The position numbers and the translations under genes are program-made. From positions 1 to 53,152 of the forward strand of contig JAAWEA010000073.1 in NCBI GenBank assembly GCA_022794055.1: a DNA stretch of 53,152 nucleotides. The letters run 5' to 3'. The notes under the pieces were generated by a model, which saw nothing but the letters and a program-made list of their open reading frames with translations, had not been told where the DNA came from and did no database searches. Below, in pieces: positions 17,149-27,754 of the stretch. Each line of letters opens with the position of its first letter. Position 1 is the first letter of the stretch. Source of the DNA: Clostridia bacterium (GTDB taxonomy: Bacteria > Bacillota > Clostridia > TANB77 > CAG-508).

Positions 17149-17766
17149 TTATTCAAAATCTTCTATTAATTGATTTAATCTTTCTTTTCCATTAATATGG
17201 ATTCCATCTTTTAATTCTATTTTATCTGCTTCTGTTAAATAATCTATGGCAATTTCTGTTTGTTCAAATAATACTTCAGTATTATTTTCATTCATCTTAT
17301 ATATTGCGATTTTCCCATCATTTTCTCTCAAAATATAATGTTCTCCACATTCTCCTTCATATTCCCTATATAAAATAATTTGTGTACTAGAAAAATCTTC
17401 AATTTTCCAATCCTTATATTCTTCTTGTAATTCAATTTGTGTTTTATTTACTAATGTTTCTGGAACACTAATATATTGATTTAATGTATGTCTACATGTA
17501 TTATAAAACTTCTTAAATGTTATTAAACAATTAGGTGAAATTTTTTCTTCATTCACATTTGATTGTACTTCCAATTTAGCCTGTTCCTCTATCTCTTGCC
17601 ATTCTTCTTCACATTCATCTGTAACCGCCTCAAACAATGTCTCATTTGTATTTTCGACTAAATTTTGTTCTGATATTTTTATTTTATTTCGAATAAACAT
17701 TATTCCTACAGCAATTCCTAAGAATATGAAAGCAAAAATTAATGCTATTAACCAATTTTTTTTCAT
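17149..17766 (-). CDS. Hypothetical membrane-anchored protein with BofC C-terminal-like domain
   Basis: Start at MKKNWLIALI; C-terminal YREYEGECGEHYILRENDGKIAIYKMNENNTEVLFEQTEIAIDYLTEADKIELKDGIHINGKERLNQLIEDFE. Confidence 0.5.
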   Translation of the reverse strand: MKKNWLIALIFAFIFLGIAVGIMFIRNKIKISEQNLVENTNETLFEAVTDECEEEWQEIEEQAKLEVQSNVNEEKISPNCLITFKKFYNTCRHTLNQYISVPETLVNKTQIELQEEYKDWKIEDFSSTQIILYREYEGECGEHYILRENDGKIAIYKMNENNTEVLFEQTEIAIDYLTEADKIELKDGIHINGKERLNQLIEDFE

Positions 17767-17867
17767 TTCCTTCCTCCACAACTTTTCTTTTATTATTTGC
17801 AGATTATGGAAATTTTATACATTAAAGCTCTATATTATTTCTTTCTTCGCTTTAAGTCTTATGTATA

Positions 17868-20347
17868 CTAGTTTGAAATATATTTTTTTATTTTAATGTT
17901 ATTTACATTTACCTTTATATTAATCTCTCCATGTTTATCTGTCCTATATATTTTACAATTTATATCATTTAAAGATTTTATTATAATATCATTTGGATGC
18001 CCAAAGTTATTATTTTTCCCAACGCCTATTAAAGCATATCTAGGCTTAACTACTTCTAAAAATTCCTGTGTAGAAGATGTTTTAGAACCATGATGAGCTA
18101 CTTTTAGCACAGTTGATTTCAACATATCTGAATTATAATACCTTTTTACTATTTCTTTTTCTGCTATTTCCTCAATATCTCCAGTAAATAACATACTAAA
18201 ATTTTTATATACTAGCTTTGAAACAATAGAATTATTATTTAAAACATTTTCATCTACCTCTAGTTTCTCTGTTGGCCACAAGATATCCATATATAAATTA
18301 TTTTCAAAATTAACTGTATCACCTGCTTTTACTAATTGTAATTTTATCCCTTTATCTTTTACTATTTCTGAAAATTCTTGCAAGTTTACACTATTTTCCT
18401 TCTGCTTTGAAATAATTACTTTTTCCACCTTTAATTCTTTCATAATAGTAAGTATACCGACCAACATGGTCTCCGATCAAAATGACTAACTATAATTACA
18501 TCTAATTTAGTTATTCCTTTGTCTAAAAGATATGGTAATAAAGTATTTTTACCCACATCAAAATTAGAATTAATACTCCCTCCTCCATCAATTAAAATTT
18601 TTCTATTCATTGGAGTTATTATTAAACATGAATCTCCTTGTCCAACATCAATAAAATTAATTTTAAGACTTTTAGGATATAAATTATAAATTAATAAAAC
18701 TATACTTATTAAAGCAATTACTTTTTTAAGTTTTTTCTTATTATTTCTAATATAAATTTTCAATAGTGCAATTAAATTTTTTATCCTAATTTGCGTTCTA
18801 TTTGGATTTTTAGATGAATAAACACAATAAATGAAATAAGTTATAATTATAAATAAATAGTAGCTTATAATTGAAAATAAGCTTGGTGTATAGAAATAAA
18901 TTTTAGACCCTGGAAGTACTCCTATTTGTGATATGTACTTTAAAACATCTATACTCAATTTTATTGGTTCTGCTAACATTTTAGAGAAATTAAAAGAAAT
19001 ATAATTAAAAATTAAAAATGTAAAAGCTACTATCACTATAGGAACTAAAACAATACTTAATATTAAATTTGAAACTAAAAAATACGGATTTAATATATTT
19101 AGATTATATAAAAGAATTGGTAAAATAGATATTTCTACTGAAATAGACAGCGTAATAATTTCTTTAACTTTATCCAATGTTTTATCTATTTTTGGTTTTA
19201 CTCTATACAAATAAAATTTATTTCTTATTTTGATATTTTTTAAAATTTGATATATTTTCTTATGAAATAAAATCATTCCTAATGTTGCACTATAAGATAA
19301 TTGTAATCCTAAATTTTCTATCATAAAAGGATTATTAATTAAAATAATAAGTAGCGAAATTGCCATTGAATTAATAGTATCATTCTTTTTATAAAATAAT
19401 TTTGAAGATAGCATTAATATTTCCATTATACCAGCTCTTATTATAGATGGAGAAAAATCAGTAATTACCATATAGAATACTAGAACTACTATACTAATAA
19501 TATTAGTATAATTTTTTCCAATCTTGCTTTTGAATAAAAAATTAATTCCTAATATGATATAAGTTATGTGCATTCCTGAAACTGCCAAAATGTGGGACAT
19601 ACTAGCATTTTGAAATTTTTCTTTCATCTCTTCTTGTATATCATCTTTTTCTCCAATTATTAGTCCAAGAAAAATACCTGCTCTTTCTTCTCCTAAAGCT
19701 TCTTTTACATTTTTCTTTATTTTATTTAATATTTTTGGAAATGGATTTAATTGTTGCTTAGAAATTTTCTTAATTTGACTACACTTTATAGTTCCATAAA
19801 TTTTTAATTGCTTCAAATATTTTTTATAATCATATCCTTTATAATTCCTTTGTCCTTCTGGTTTAATATAAGTTCCTGAAAAAGATATTACATCTCCATA
19901 TTCTAATTCTATTGATTTATTTGTAGTAATATAAAATTTAATACTTTTTTTATTATATTGTATTTTTATTTTATATTTATTATTATATTCTTTTTCTTCT
20001 TTATTACTAACTATAACTCCTTTATAGCTTATATTCTGTTTGTTTTCTAATTTTTCCTGGATATTTTTGTACTCTTGATTTAAATAAATTATAATTGAAT
20101 TAGATACAATTGAACTAATTATGATTAATATAATTGTTTTTGAATGCAGATATATTTTTATATATCTAAAATATCTTTTAATTGATAATAATTTAAAATT
20201 TCTTTTTTCTTTTATTTTTAGCTTTTTATATATAAATAATATACTAATAACTATTAAATAAACTAGGGCTATACTTATGTTAAAGTATAGCCCCACTATT
20301 ATACCTATAATATATCCTAATAATATTATTAAAATTGGTCTTTTCAA
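17868..20347 (-). pseudogene. comEC: ComEC/Rec2 DNA-uptake channel, split by frameshift into ORFs 18440-20347 and 17868-18467
   Basis: Upstream ORF: DUF4131 + Competence TM domain + start of metallo-beta-lactamase (FIDVGQGDSCLI..DGGG..SHFD); downstream ORF: rest of the MBL domain (GILTIMKEL...VAHHGSKTSS). Confidence 0.88.
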
Positions 20348-20381
20348 ATATGCACCTTCTGTTATTTATTATTTTTATGTT

Positions 20382-21704
20382 TTAAAAAATTCTTCTTGCT
20401 CCTCTATAATTTGATTTATAGTAACTACTTGAAATTGAGTCAATTCTTACACCTTTACTTGGATTAGCTGCGTGAATAAATTGATTTCCCCCTATATAAA
20501 TTCCAACATGATTTATTGATGGTTTTCCAAACATAAGTAAGTCTCCAGGTTGTAAATCTGTAACAGCTGTACCATTACTATATTGTGCTGCTGCTGTTCT
20601 ATTTAATGTTACACCAAAGTTCTTATATACATATTGAGTAAATCCTGAACAGTCAAATCCACTTGGTGATGTTCCAGCATATTTATATGCACACCCTAAA
20701 AATTGTTGTGCATACGCTGCAACTGCAAGCCCTTTTGATGATGGAGCACTTGATGCTGGTGTATTAACTGTATTATTAGTTGCTGGTGTGTTAGTTTTTG
20801 GCGTTGTTTCTCTTTCAGTTGTTGAACTTCTAGATGTTTCTTTTTTTGTTGAAGACAATAAGCTTTCAGATATATATCCTTTTATTCCATTCACTTCAAC
20901 ATACGCCCATCCATTTACAGTAGTTAGTACTGTTACTTCTGTATTTAATGCTAATTGTTTTACAGTTTGTGAAGTTTTACTTGCTTCTGCTCTTAAATTT
21001 ATAGTTTGTGAATTAACATACATTTTTTTTGTTTTTTGTACTTGTTGAGTATTTTCTGGTTGTGTTAAATTTGTTGTAGTTTGTACTGTTGTTTGTTCTT
21101 CAGATGGTTGAATAGTAACTAAGTTGCCTTTTATTGTCCAACCTTCTTTTCCTTCTACTGTTTTTATTTTTGCCCAATCATTTAAAATTTCTATTACTTC
21201 TACTTGTGCATCTTTTATAACTTCATCTAATTCTATTGCACTTATTAATGGAATTGTTTTCAACCTTATATTTGCTAATATTTTATATTGTTTTCCTTGT
21301 TCAATTCCTTGTTCTTGGACTGGCTCTACATTTGTTTCCGTAGTTGTTTGAGGTACTACATTTTCTGTAGATTGAGTTGTTTGTTCATTATTTTCATTTA
21401 TGTTTGATTCTAGTTCTTCTTTTTTATTTGATGTTTCAACTAAATCTGTCCTAAGATAGCCTGTTATTTGTTTATATTCTACTTTATACCATCCATCTTT
21501 TTCTTCTAATATTTTAACTTCTTCTCCATTTGATATTAATTCTAGGATTTTAGCTTCTGTATTCGGTTGTTCTCTTAATTTTGCTGTATCTACACTAATT
21601 TTTCCATTATTTGTTGCAAAACAAATATTAATAAAAAACATACTTGCTAAAATTATTATTGCTATAACAAAAATTATGTTTTTTAAACTCATTCTTGCTT
21701 TCAT
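20382..21704 (-). CDS. Secreted SH3b-repeat + NlpC/P60 cell-wall hydrolase
   Basis: Three SH3b-like repeats; FDCSGFTQYVYKNFGVTLNRTAAAQ...HVGIYIGGNQFIHA. Confidence 0.93.
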   Translation of the reverse strand: MKARMSLKNIIFVIAIIILASMFFINICFATNNGKISVDTAKLREQPNTEAKILELISNGEEVKILEEKDGWYKVEYKQITGYLRTDLVETSNKKEELESNINENNEQTTQSTENVVPQTTTETNVEPVQEQGIEQGKQYKILANIRLKTIPLISAIELDEVIKDAQVEVIEILNDWAKIKTVEGKEGWTIKGNLVTIQPSEEQTTVQTTTNLTQPENTQQVQKTKKMYVNSQTINLRAEASKTSQTVKQLALNTEVTVLTTVNGWAYVEVNGIKGYISESLLSSTKKETSRSSTTERETTPKTNTPATNNTVNTPASSAPSSKGLAVAAYAQQFLGCAYKYAGTSPSGFDCSGFTQYVYKNFGVTLNRTAAAQYSNGTAVTDLQPGDLLMFGKPSINHVGIYIGGNQFIHAANPSKGVRIDSISSSYYKSNYRGARRIF

Positions 21705-21805
21705 TTTTCTCTCCTCTTTTTATTATATTTCATTTATTACACTTTTGTTATTTCATAAGTATATATTATTTCCTTAAATTTGTCAAGCCCTAGCTGTTTA
21801 CCCAA

Positions 21806-21837
21806 AAAATAGATGGATTTTTTCCATCTATTTTTCT
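21806..21837 (-). terminator. Terminator downstream of ppaC
   Basis: AAAATAGATGGA/TCCATCTATTTT hairpin near the ppaC 3' end. Confidence 0.65.
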
Positions 21838-21845
21838 TTAGTAAA

Positions 21846-22775
21846 TTAAATATTTTTATCTATTTCTGGTAATATTTGTTTTTTTCTAGAAACTACACCT
21901 TCTAAAAATGTTCTGTTGTTTTGGAGTTTTTTTCCAAATGCTTTTTGTATTATTTCATTAGCATTATTTCCAATAACTATAATTTCAGAATTGCTATTTA
22001 AAATATCTGTAATTGCAAATACAAATAAACTTATTTCTTTTGTTTCCATTTCTTTTTTTATTGTTTGTTCTAATTTTTCTTGTCTTTTTAAAATATCTTC
22101 TATGCTTACTGTATTTACTTGTGCAATTACATTTCTTTTACCATTTTTTTCAAAAAGCTTAGCATCTAATTTTATTAATTCTTCTTCTGAAAAATCATCT
22201 AAGTCTGTTCCTGCTTTTAACATTTCTAATCCATATTCTTGAATATTTATATTAGCAATTTTTCCTAATTCTTCTAATGCTTTTTTATCATATTCAGTTG
22301 TTGTTGGAGATTTTAATAATAATGTATCTGAAACTATGGCACTTGCCATTAATATTGCTTCTGTTCTATCTATTTCTATCCCATCTTGGATAAATTCTTT
22401 ATATAAAATTGTTGATGTACATCCATAAGGTTTTGCTGTATAATATAAAGGTTCTTCTGTTTGTATATTTGCAATTCTATGATGGTCTACAACTTCTATT
22501 ATTTTAGCTTTTTCAATTCCTTCAATACTTTGATTAAATTCATTATGATCAACTAATATAACTTTTTGTCCTTCTTCTATTTTCTCTATAAATTCAGGTT
22601 GTTCAATTCCTAAATTACTTAAGACATATTGTGTTTCTTTATTTATATTTCCTAATCTTACTGCTTTTGAGTTTTTATATCCATTTTTATTATTTAGTAT
22701 TTGTTTTACTAAACTTGAGCAAATTGAATCTGTATCTGGATTTTTATGTCCAAAAATCAATATTTTTTCTTCCAT
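21846..22775 (-). CDS. ppaC: Manganese-dependent inorganic pyrophosphatase (DHH family)
   Basis: FGHKNPDTDSICSSL, VDHNEFNQS, VVDHHRIANI. Confidence 0.93.
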   Translation of the reverse strand: MEEKILIFGHKNPDTDSICSSLVKQILNNKNGYKNSKAVRLGNINKETQYVLSNLGIEQPEFIEKIEEGQKVILVDHNEFNQSIEGIEKAKIIEVVDHHRIANIQTEEPLYYTAKPYGCTSTILYKEFIQDGIEIDRTEAILMASAIVSDTLLLKSPTTTEYDKKALEELGKIANINIQEYGLEMLKAGTDLDDFSEEELIKLDAKLFEKNGKRNVIAQVNTVSIEDILKRQEKLEQTIKKEMETKEISLFVFAITDILNSNSEIIVIGNNANEIIQKAFGKKLQNNRTFLEGVVSRKKQILPEIDKNI

Positions 22776-22830
22776 AGAATTTCTCCTTTTTTACAAATTT
22801 TTTTTATTATATTTATGTTTTTCTATTTTG

Positions 22831-23709
22831 TCAAGTTTGTTCATTTGCTATTTCTTCCAATTCCTCTTTTGTAAAATGATACTTCTTATTACAAAAATGA
22901 CAAGTAAGTTCAGCTTTTCCATCTTCTTCAATCATACTTTTTAATTCAATTTTATCTAATGTTGCCAGTGCCTCTGCCATATACTCCTTAGAACAATCAC
23001 ACTCATATATAGGAGTTATATTTTCTTCTATTAATTTAATATTTTCATCCCCAGTAATCTTTTTTGCAATTTCTTGTAAACTTAAGTTATTATCTAGCAT
23101 TTTTGATATTGCTCCAGCTTTAAATATTGCTTGCTCTACTTGTGAAATTTCTTCATTTGTTGCATCTGGCATTGGTGTAATAATATATCCCCCTGCTGAT
23201 TTAACTCCGTCCTTATCTACTAATACTCCTAATGCAACTGCTGTATTTTTTTGTTCTGATTTTGCAAAATACTCTGCAAAATCTTCTGCTATTTCTCCTG
23301 ATACTAATGGACATATACCAACATAAGGTTCTTTTAAACCAATATCTTTTATAACATTTATATATCCATTCCCAACAGCTTTACTAACATCTAATTTTCC
23401 ATCTTCATTTAATGGTAAATCTACTACTGGATTAGCTACATATCCTTTTATTTTTGGAAAATTGTTAGCTGTTGCAACCATCATTTGTAATGCTCCATTT
23501 CCCTTTATTTGTACTGTTATCTTGTCCTTTTCATTTTTCATTTCATTTGCCATAATTGCAGTAGCTGTAATCATTCTTCCGAATGCTGCTGTTGCAACTG
23601 GACTTAAATCATGTGTGTCTTTTGCTTTTTGAACAAGTTCTGTTGAATCTATACATATTACTGATATTTTTCCTTCATAAGCTAGGAATTTCATTATTTT
23701 ATCTTGCAT
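22831..23709 (-). CDS. hslO: Hsp33 redox chaperone
   Basis: C-terminal CDCSKEYM...CHFCNKKYHF zinc motif. Confidence 0.95.
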   Translation of the reverse strand: MQDKIMKFLAYEGKISVICIDSTELVQKAKDTHDLSPVATAAFGRMITATAIMANEMKNEKDKITVQIKGNGALQMMVATANNFPKIKGYVANPVVDLPLNEDGKLDVSKAVGNGYINVIKDIGLKEPYVGICPLVSGEIAEDFAEYFAKSEQKNTAVALGVLVDKDGVKSAGGYIITPMPDATNEEISQVEQAIFKAGAISKMLDNNLSLQEIAKKITGDENIKLIEENITPIYECDCSKEYMAEALATLDKIELKSMIEEDGKAELTCHFCNKKYHFTKEELEEIANEQT

Positions 23710-23922
23710 TTTTTTCTCCTTTATTTAAACATTTTTAATAAATCTTAATTTTTCTTATATATATTTTTGTTCCATTGCTGTTAATGGATTTCCTACTCCT
23801 CCTAAATTTTATAATATCATTTTATCATAATATAATTATTTTTACAATTATATATTTCCACTAAGCATATTTTAATTTCTACTACATATAATATTTTAGT
23901 TTTTTAAAAAGGAGATTTAATT

Positions 23923-24825
23923 ATGAATAATTATTACCCATTTATTCCTTATGTAGGTTATAAAGATGAAAATGTAAAAACGCCTCAGACCTTTCCACCT
24001 CAGCATCAAAACATACAACCAGGAATGGAATACGAAATGAATCCCTTACCTATTTTTGACAACCCTAACTATGTTGCAAGTGGAAAACTCCAAGATAAAG
24101 TTGTTATAATTTCGGGTGGAGACAGTGGAATCGGAAGAGCAATAAGTATTTTATTTGCAAAAGAAGGTGCAGACATTATAATAGCTTATTTTAATGAACA
24201 TGAAGATGCAAATAAGACAAAACAGCTTGTTGAAAGTTATGGGAGAAGATGTTTATTACTACCTGGAGATTTACGTGATGAAAATTTTTCTTCTTATATT
24301 GTACAATCTACTATAAATATATTTGGAAAAATTGATGTGTTAATAAACAATTGCGGTGTTCAATTCCCTCAAAACAGTATTTTAGATATTTCTAGTCAAC
24401 AACTAAGAGACACTTTTGAAACAAATATTTTTTCTTTCTTTTATTTAACAAAAGCTGTTCTTCCTTATTTAGAAGCTGATTCAAGTATTATAAACACAAC
24501 ATCAATTACAGCTTTTGATGGCAAAAAAAATTTAATTGATTATTCTGCTACTAAAGGTGCTATAACAGTTTTTACTAAGTCTCTTTCATTATCTTTAGCT
24601 GACCAAAAAATTCGAGTTAATGCTGTTGCTCCTGGTCCTATTTGGACACCACTTATTCCTTCTTCTTTTACTGCACAAGAAGTGGAAGTCTTTGGAGCAA
24701 ATGTACCTTTGAAACGTGCTGGTCAACCTTTTGAGTTAGCACCTGCTTACTTATACTTAGCTTCTGATGATTCAAGATATGTAACTGGTCAAATTATCCA
24801 TGTTAATGGAGGCAGTATAGTTTAA
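23923..24825 (+). CDS. Short-chain dehydrogenase/reductase (YhxC/GsiB-type SDR)
   Basis: SGGDSGIGRAIS, NNCGVQFP, YSATKGAI motifs; RBS aaaggagat. Confidence 0.92.
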   Translation: MNNYYPFIPYVGYKDENVKTPQTFPPQHQNIQPGMEYEMNPLPIFDNPNYVASGKLQDKVVIISGGDSGIGRAISILFAKEGADIIIAYFNEHEDANKTKQLVESYGRRCLLLPGDLRDENFSSYIVQSTINIFGKIDVLINNCGVQFPQNSILDISSQQLRDTFETNIFSFFYLTKAVLPYLEADSSIINTTSITAFDGKKNLIDYSATKGAITVFTKSLSLSLADQKIRVNAVAPGPIWTPLIPSSFTAQEVEVFGANVPLKRAGQPFELAPAYLYLASDDSRYVTGQIIHVNGGSIV

Positions 24826-24862
24826 ATATTTCACAGGTACAATCCTCCAATGGCACATTTTC

Positions 24863-24890
24863 AAAAAAAGAAGCTTTCGCTTCTTTTTTT
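24863..24890. terminator. Convergent terminator between SDR and the WecA-type gene
   Basis: AAAAAAGAAGC-tttc-GCTTCTTTTTTT. Confidence 0.8.
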
Positions 24891-26124
24891 ATTCATGTAT
24901 TTGAAACATATCTTTTCCTTCTCCACATACTGGGCAAACCCATTCTTCTGGCAAATCATCAAATTTTGTTCCTCTTTCTACTCCTGCCTTTTCATTTCCA
25001 AATTTAGGATTATAAATATATTTACATTGTGTACATTCATACTGTTCATTTCCTGTTCGCTCTACTCCAAAGTTATTATATCCCGTAGCTATTGCAACTA
25101 TTACAATTAGCAAGAATGATAATGCTTTCCAAATTCCACTATCACATAATATTACTGCAAACATTCCAAATATTGCACTAATTCCATATAACACTAATAC
25201 TGCTTGTTTTTGACTAAATCCCTTTGCTACTAATTTATGATGTAAATGTCCCTTATCTGCTTTAAATACTGCTTTTAGAGATTTTCCTTTTACTAATCTT
25301 CTAATAATTGCCCAAATTGTATCAAATATTGGTAATCCCAATACTATTAATGGTAATACAATTACAGCAGCTGTATATGTTTTTGCAGCTCCCAAAATCG
25401 ATATAACTGATAGTGAGTAACCTAAAAAGTTTGAACCTGTATCACCTATAAATGTTTTTGCAGGTGTAAAATTGAAAGGTAAAAATCCTACTAATGCTCC
25501 TGCTAATGCTGTTATTAATACTATTGAAATTTTAGAAGAACCATTTAAAACAAATATTACTAATAATGATATTGCAGATATAACAGATATTCCCGATGAT
25601 AAACCATCAAGTCCATCTATTAAATTAATTGCATTTGTTACTATTATAATCCATAAAATAGTTATCAAAATTGATGAAATTTCGTGCATTTGCGGAAAAT
25701 TCAAAAACGGTAATGTTATCCCTTCAATCCTAATTCCTGAAGCAACAACAATTACTGCACTTAGTACTTGTCCAATCAATTTTGTAATTGGTTTTATTGT
25801 TTTTATATCATCTATTATGCAAAATGCTGATATTGTTAATATTCCCACTAAAAATCCTAATAGCTTTTTCCAATATTCTAGTACACCAAATAAATTAATT
25901 GAATTTTCAATACTCATAACAATTAACAAGTAAATTGTTGAAGTAAGAAATCCTAATATAACTGCTGGTCCCCCAAATTTTGGCATTGTTTTTCTATGTG
26001 CTCTTCTACTGTCTTTTTCTTCACTAACAGCACCTACCTTTTTAGCTATTTTTATTGTGTATGGTGTTGTAACAAATGTTGTAACGAACGCGAGTATAAA
26101 TGCAATAGCCATATTCCCCCACAT
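24889..26124 (-). CDS. WecA/TagO-type undecaprenyl-phosphate GlcNAc-1-phosphate transferase with C-terminal rubredoxin domain
   Basis: NAINLIDGLDGLSSG, GDTGSNFLGY, GKGHLHHKL-type HIHH motif; last ~51 aa YECTQCKYIYNPKFGNEKAGVERGTKFDDLPEEWVCPVCGEGKDMF is rubredoxin-like. Confidence 0.92.
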   Translation of the reverse strand: MWGNMAIAFILAFVTTFVTTPYTIKIAKKVGAVSEEKDSRRAHRKTMPKFGGPAVILGFLTSTIYLLIVMSIENSINLFGVLEYWKKLLGFLVGILTISAFCIIDDIKTIKPITKLIGQVLSAVIVVASGIRIEGITLPFLNFPQMHEISSILITILWIIIVTNAINLIDGLDGLSSGISVISAISLLVIFVLNGSSKISIVLITALAGALVGFLPFNFTPAKTFIGDTGSNFLGYSLSVISILGAAKTYTAAVIVLPLIVLGLPIFDTIWAIIRRLVKGKSLKAVFKADKGHLHHKLVAKGFSQKQAVLVLYGISAIFGMFAVILCDSGIWKALSFLLIVIVAIATGYNNFGVERTGNEQYECTQCKYIYNPKFGNEKAGVERGTKFDDLPEEWVCPVCGEGKDMFQIHE

Positions 26125-26140
26125 ATATATTCCTCCATTT

Positions 26141-26596
26141 TTATTTCATGTTATTATTTTCTATTTCCTCTAACATTTTTAGTCTTTCTTGATATCTTTC
26201 ACCTTTAAACTCTGTCGCTATCCAATTTCTAATAATACAAATAGCTTGATTTGTAGTTACATAATCTCCACCTAATGTTATTACATTTATATCATCATCA
26301 GATTTTGCATACTTTGCAGATTCTTCATTAAAAATTGTAGCTGCCCTAATTCCTTTAAATTTATTGGCTGTTACTGTCATTGCATATCCTGATCTACACA
26401 ATAATATTCCACTATCACATTCTTTATTTTGAATTGCTTCTGCTACTTTTTTTGCATAAATTGGATAATCTGTCCTCTCTTCATTATAAGTTCCAAAATC
26501 TTTATATTCTATCTCTTTTTCATCAAAATATTTTTTAATTTCTTCTTTTAATTTATATCCACCATGGTCTGCTCCTATAGCTATCATTTGTATCAC
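26141..26596 (-). CDS. rpiB: Ribose-5-phosphate isomerase B
   Basis: IAIGADHGGYKLKEEI, CRSGYAMTVTANKFKGIRAA. Confidence 0.93.
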   Translation of the reverse strand: MIQMIAIGADHGGYKLKEEIKKYFDEKEIEYKDFGTYNEERTDYPIYAKKVAEAIQNKECDSGILLCRSGYAMTVTANKFKGIRAATIFNEESAKYAKSDDDINVITLGGDYVTTNQAICIIRNWIATEFKGERYQERLKMLEEIENNNMK

Positions 26597-26664
26597 TCCT
26601 TATTTTTTTGTATAATATATCACAATTACTTTGATATTACAAGAAATTTGTAATAATTTTTAAA

Positions 26665-26695
26665 AGGGATTTTGGGTCCAGGACCCAAAATCCCT
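26665..26695 (-). terminator. Terminator of ABC transporter operon; 31-bp near-perfect palindrome
   Basis: AGGGATTTTGGGTCC-a-GGACCCAAAATCCCT; minus-strand tail TTTTAAAAATTATTAC. Confidence 0.85.
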
Positions 26696-26700
26696 ATATA

Positions 26701-27714
26701 CTATTTAATAGCTTCTTCTGCATATTTATTATTTACAATTTCTTTAAATGGTGCTTTTTTAGTTAATTCGCCTGCTGAAGTCATAACTTCTTGTAGTTTA
26801 TTAAAACTTTCTTCTTTCATTACTGGCGTTTCATTCCAAGCATCAATATCTTTATAACTTTGAATTGCTGTTGCAAGTAATTCTAAATCTGTGTCTGGGA
26901 AGAAATCTTTTATTACTTCTGCTATTTCTTTTGCAGTATGTTCTTTTACCCATTTTTGTCCTTTATAAATTGCATTTGTAAAGTTTTGTATTGTTTTTTC
27001 ATTATTTTCAATGTAACTTTTTTTAGCAAAATATGCTGTGTATGGAATTTCTCCTGCTTCTTTTCCAACTGCTCCTACTATATATCCTTTTCCAATATTT
27101 TGAACATTAGATGCTGTTGGTTCAAATAATGTTACAAAATCTGCATCTCCTGATGTAAATGCTGTTGCCATTAAGTCAAATTTTATACTATCATCTAATA
27201 CTAAATCTGTTTTTGGATTTAATCCTTTTTGTTTTATTACATATTCTAGTGTCATATATGGAACTCCACCTTTTCTTCCAGGTATTACTGTTGTTCCTTT
27301 TAATTGACTCCAATCAAAATTATCTATTTTTTCTTTTGATACTAAAAATGATCCATCTCTTTTTGTTAGTTGTGCAAATACTTCTGTGTGATCTTCTTTT
27401 CCTTCATTGTAAACATATATTGAAGCTTCAGGTCCTGCAAAACCTATTTCACTTTCACCTGATAATACTGATGTCATAACAGCATCTGCTCCTTGACCAG
27501 TTGTCAATTCTATTTCAATTCCATAATCCTTGAAGTACCCATTATTAATTGCTACATACTGTGGTGCATAAAACACAGAACGAGTTACTTCATTCATTTT
27601 TATTAAAGTTGTTTCATTGCTTTCATCTGATTTACTATTTTTGATTGAAATAACAGAAACAACAATAGCAACAATAATTAAAATCACTATTCCAATAATA
27701 ATATTTCTTTTCAC
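26701..27714 (-). CDS. ABC transporter substrate-binding protein (NMT1/SsuA/TauA-like)
   Basis: N-terminal TM/lipid-free signal; EVTRSVFYAPQYVAINNGYFKDYGIEIELTTGQGADAVMTSVLSGESEIGFAGPE. Confidence 0.88.
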   Translation of the reverse strand: MKRNIIIGIVILIIVAIVVSVISIKNSKSDESNETTLIKMNEVTRSVFYAPQYVAINNGYFKDYGIEIELTTGQGADAVMTSVLSGESEIGFAGPEASIYVYNEGKEDHTEVFAQLTKRDGSFLVSKEKIDNFDWSQLKGTTVIPGRKGGVPYMTLEYVIKQKGLNPKTDLVLDDSIKFDLMATAFTSGDADFVTLFEPTASNVQNIGKGYIVGAVGKEAGEIPYTAYFAKKSYIENNEKTIQNFTNAIYKGQKWVKEHTAKEIAEVIKDFFPDTDLELLATAIQSYKDIDAWNETPVMKEESFNKLQEVMTSAGELTKKAPFKEIVNNKYAEEAIK

Positions 27715-27754
27715 AATATTCCTCCTTAATTTTATATTGTTGGAAAATTTCCTT

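Noticed and set aside
18470-18480. GATCGGA in comEC as Illumina adapter read-through
   Set aside because: Match to adapter GATCGGAAGAGC stops after 7-8 bases and flanking sequence is genuine comEC, so adapter contamination is not supported; read inspection is still advised.
26665-26695. 31-bp palindrome as a transposon end or protein-binding site
   Set aside because: Position directly after the ABC operon stop and a minus-strand T-rich tail fit an intrinsic terminator.
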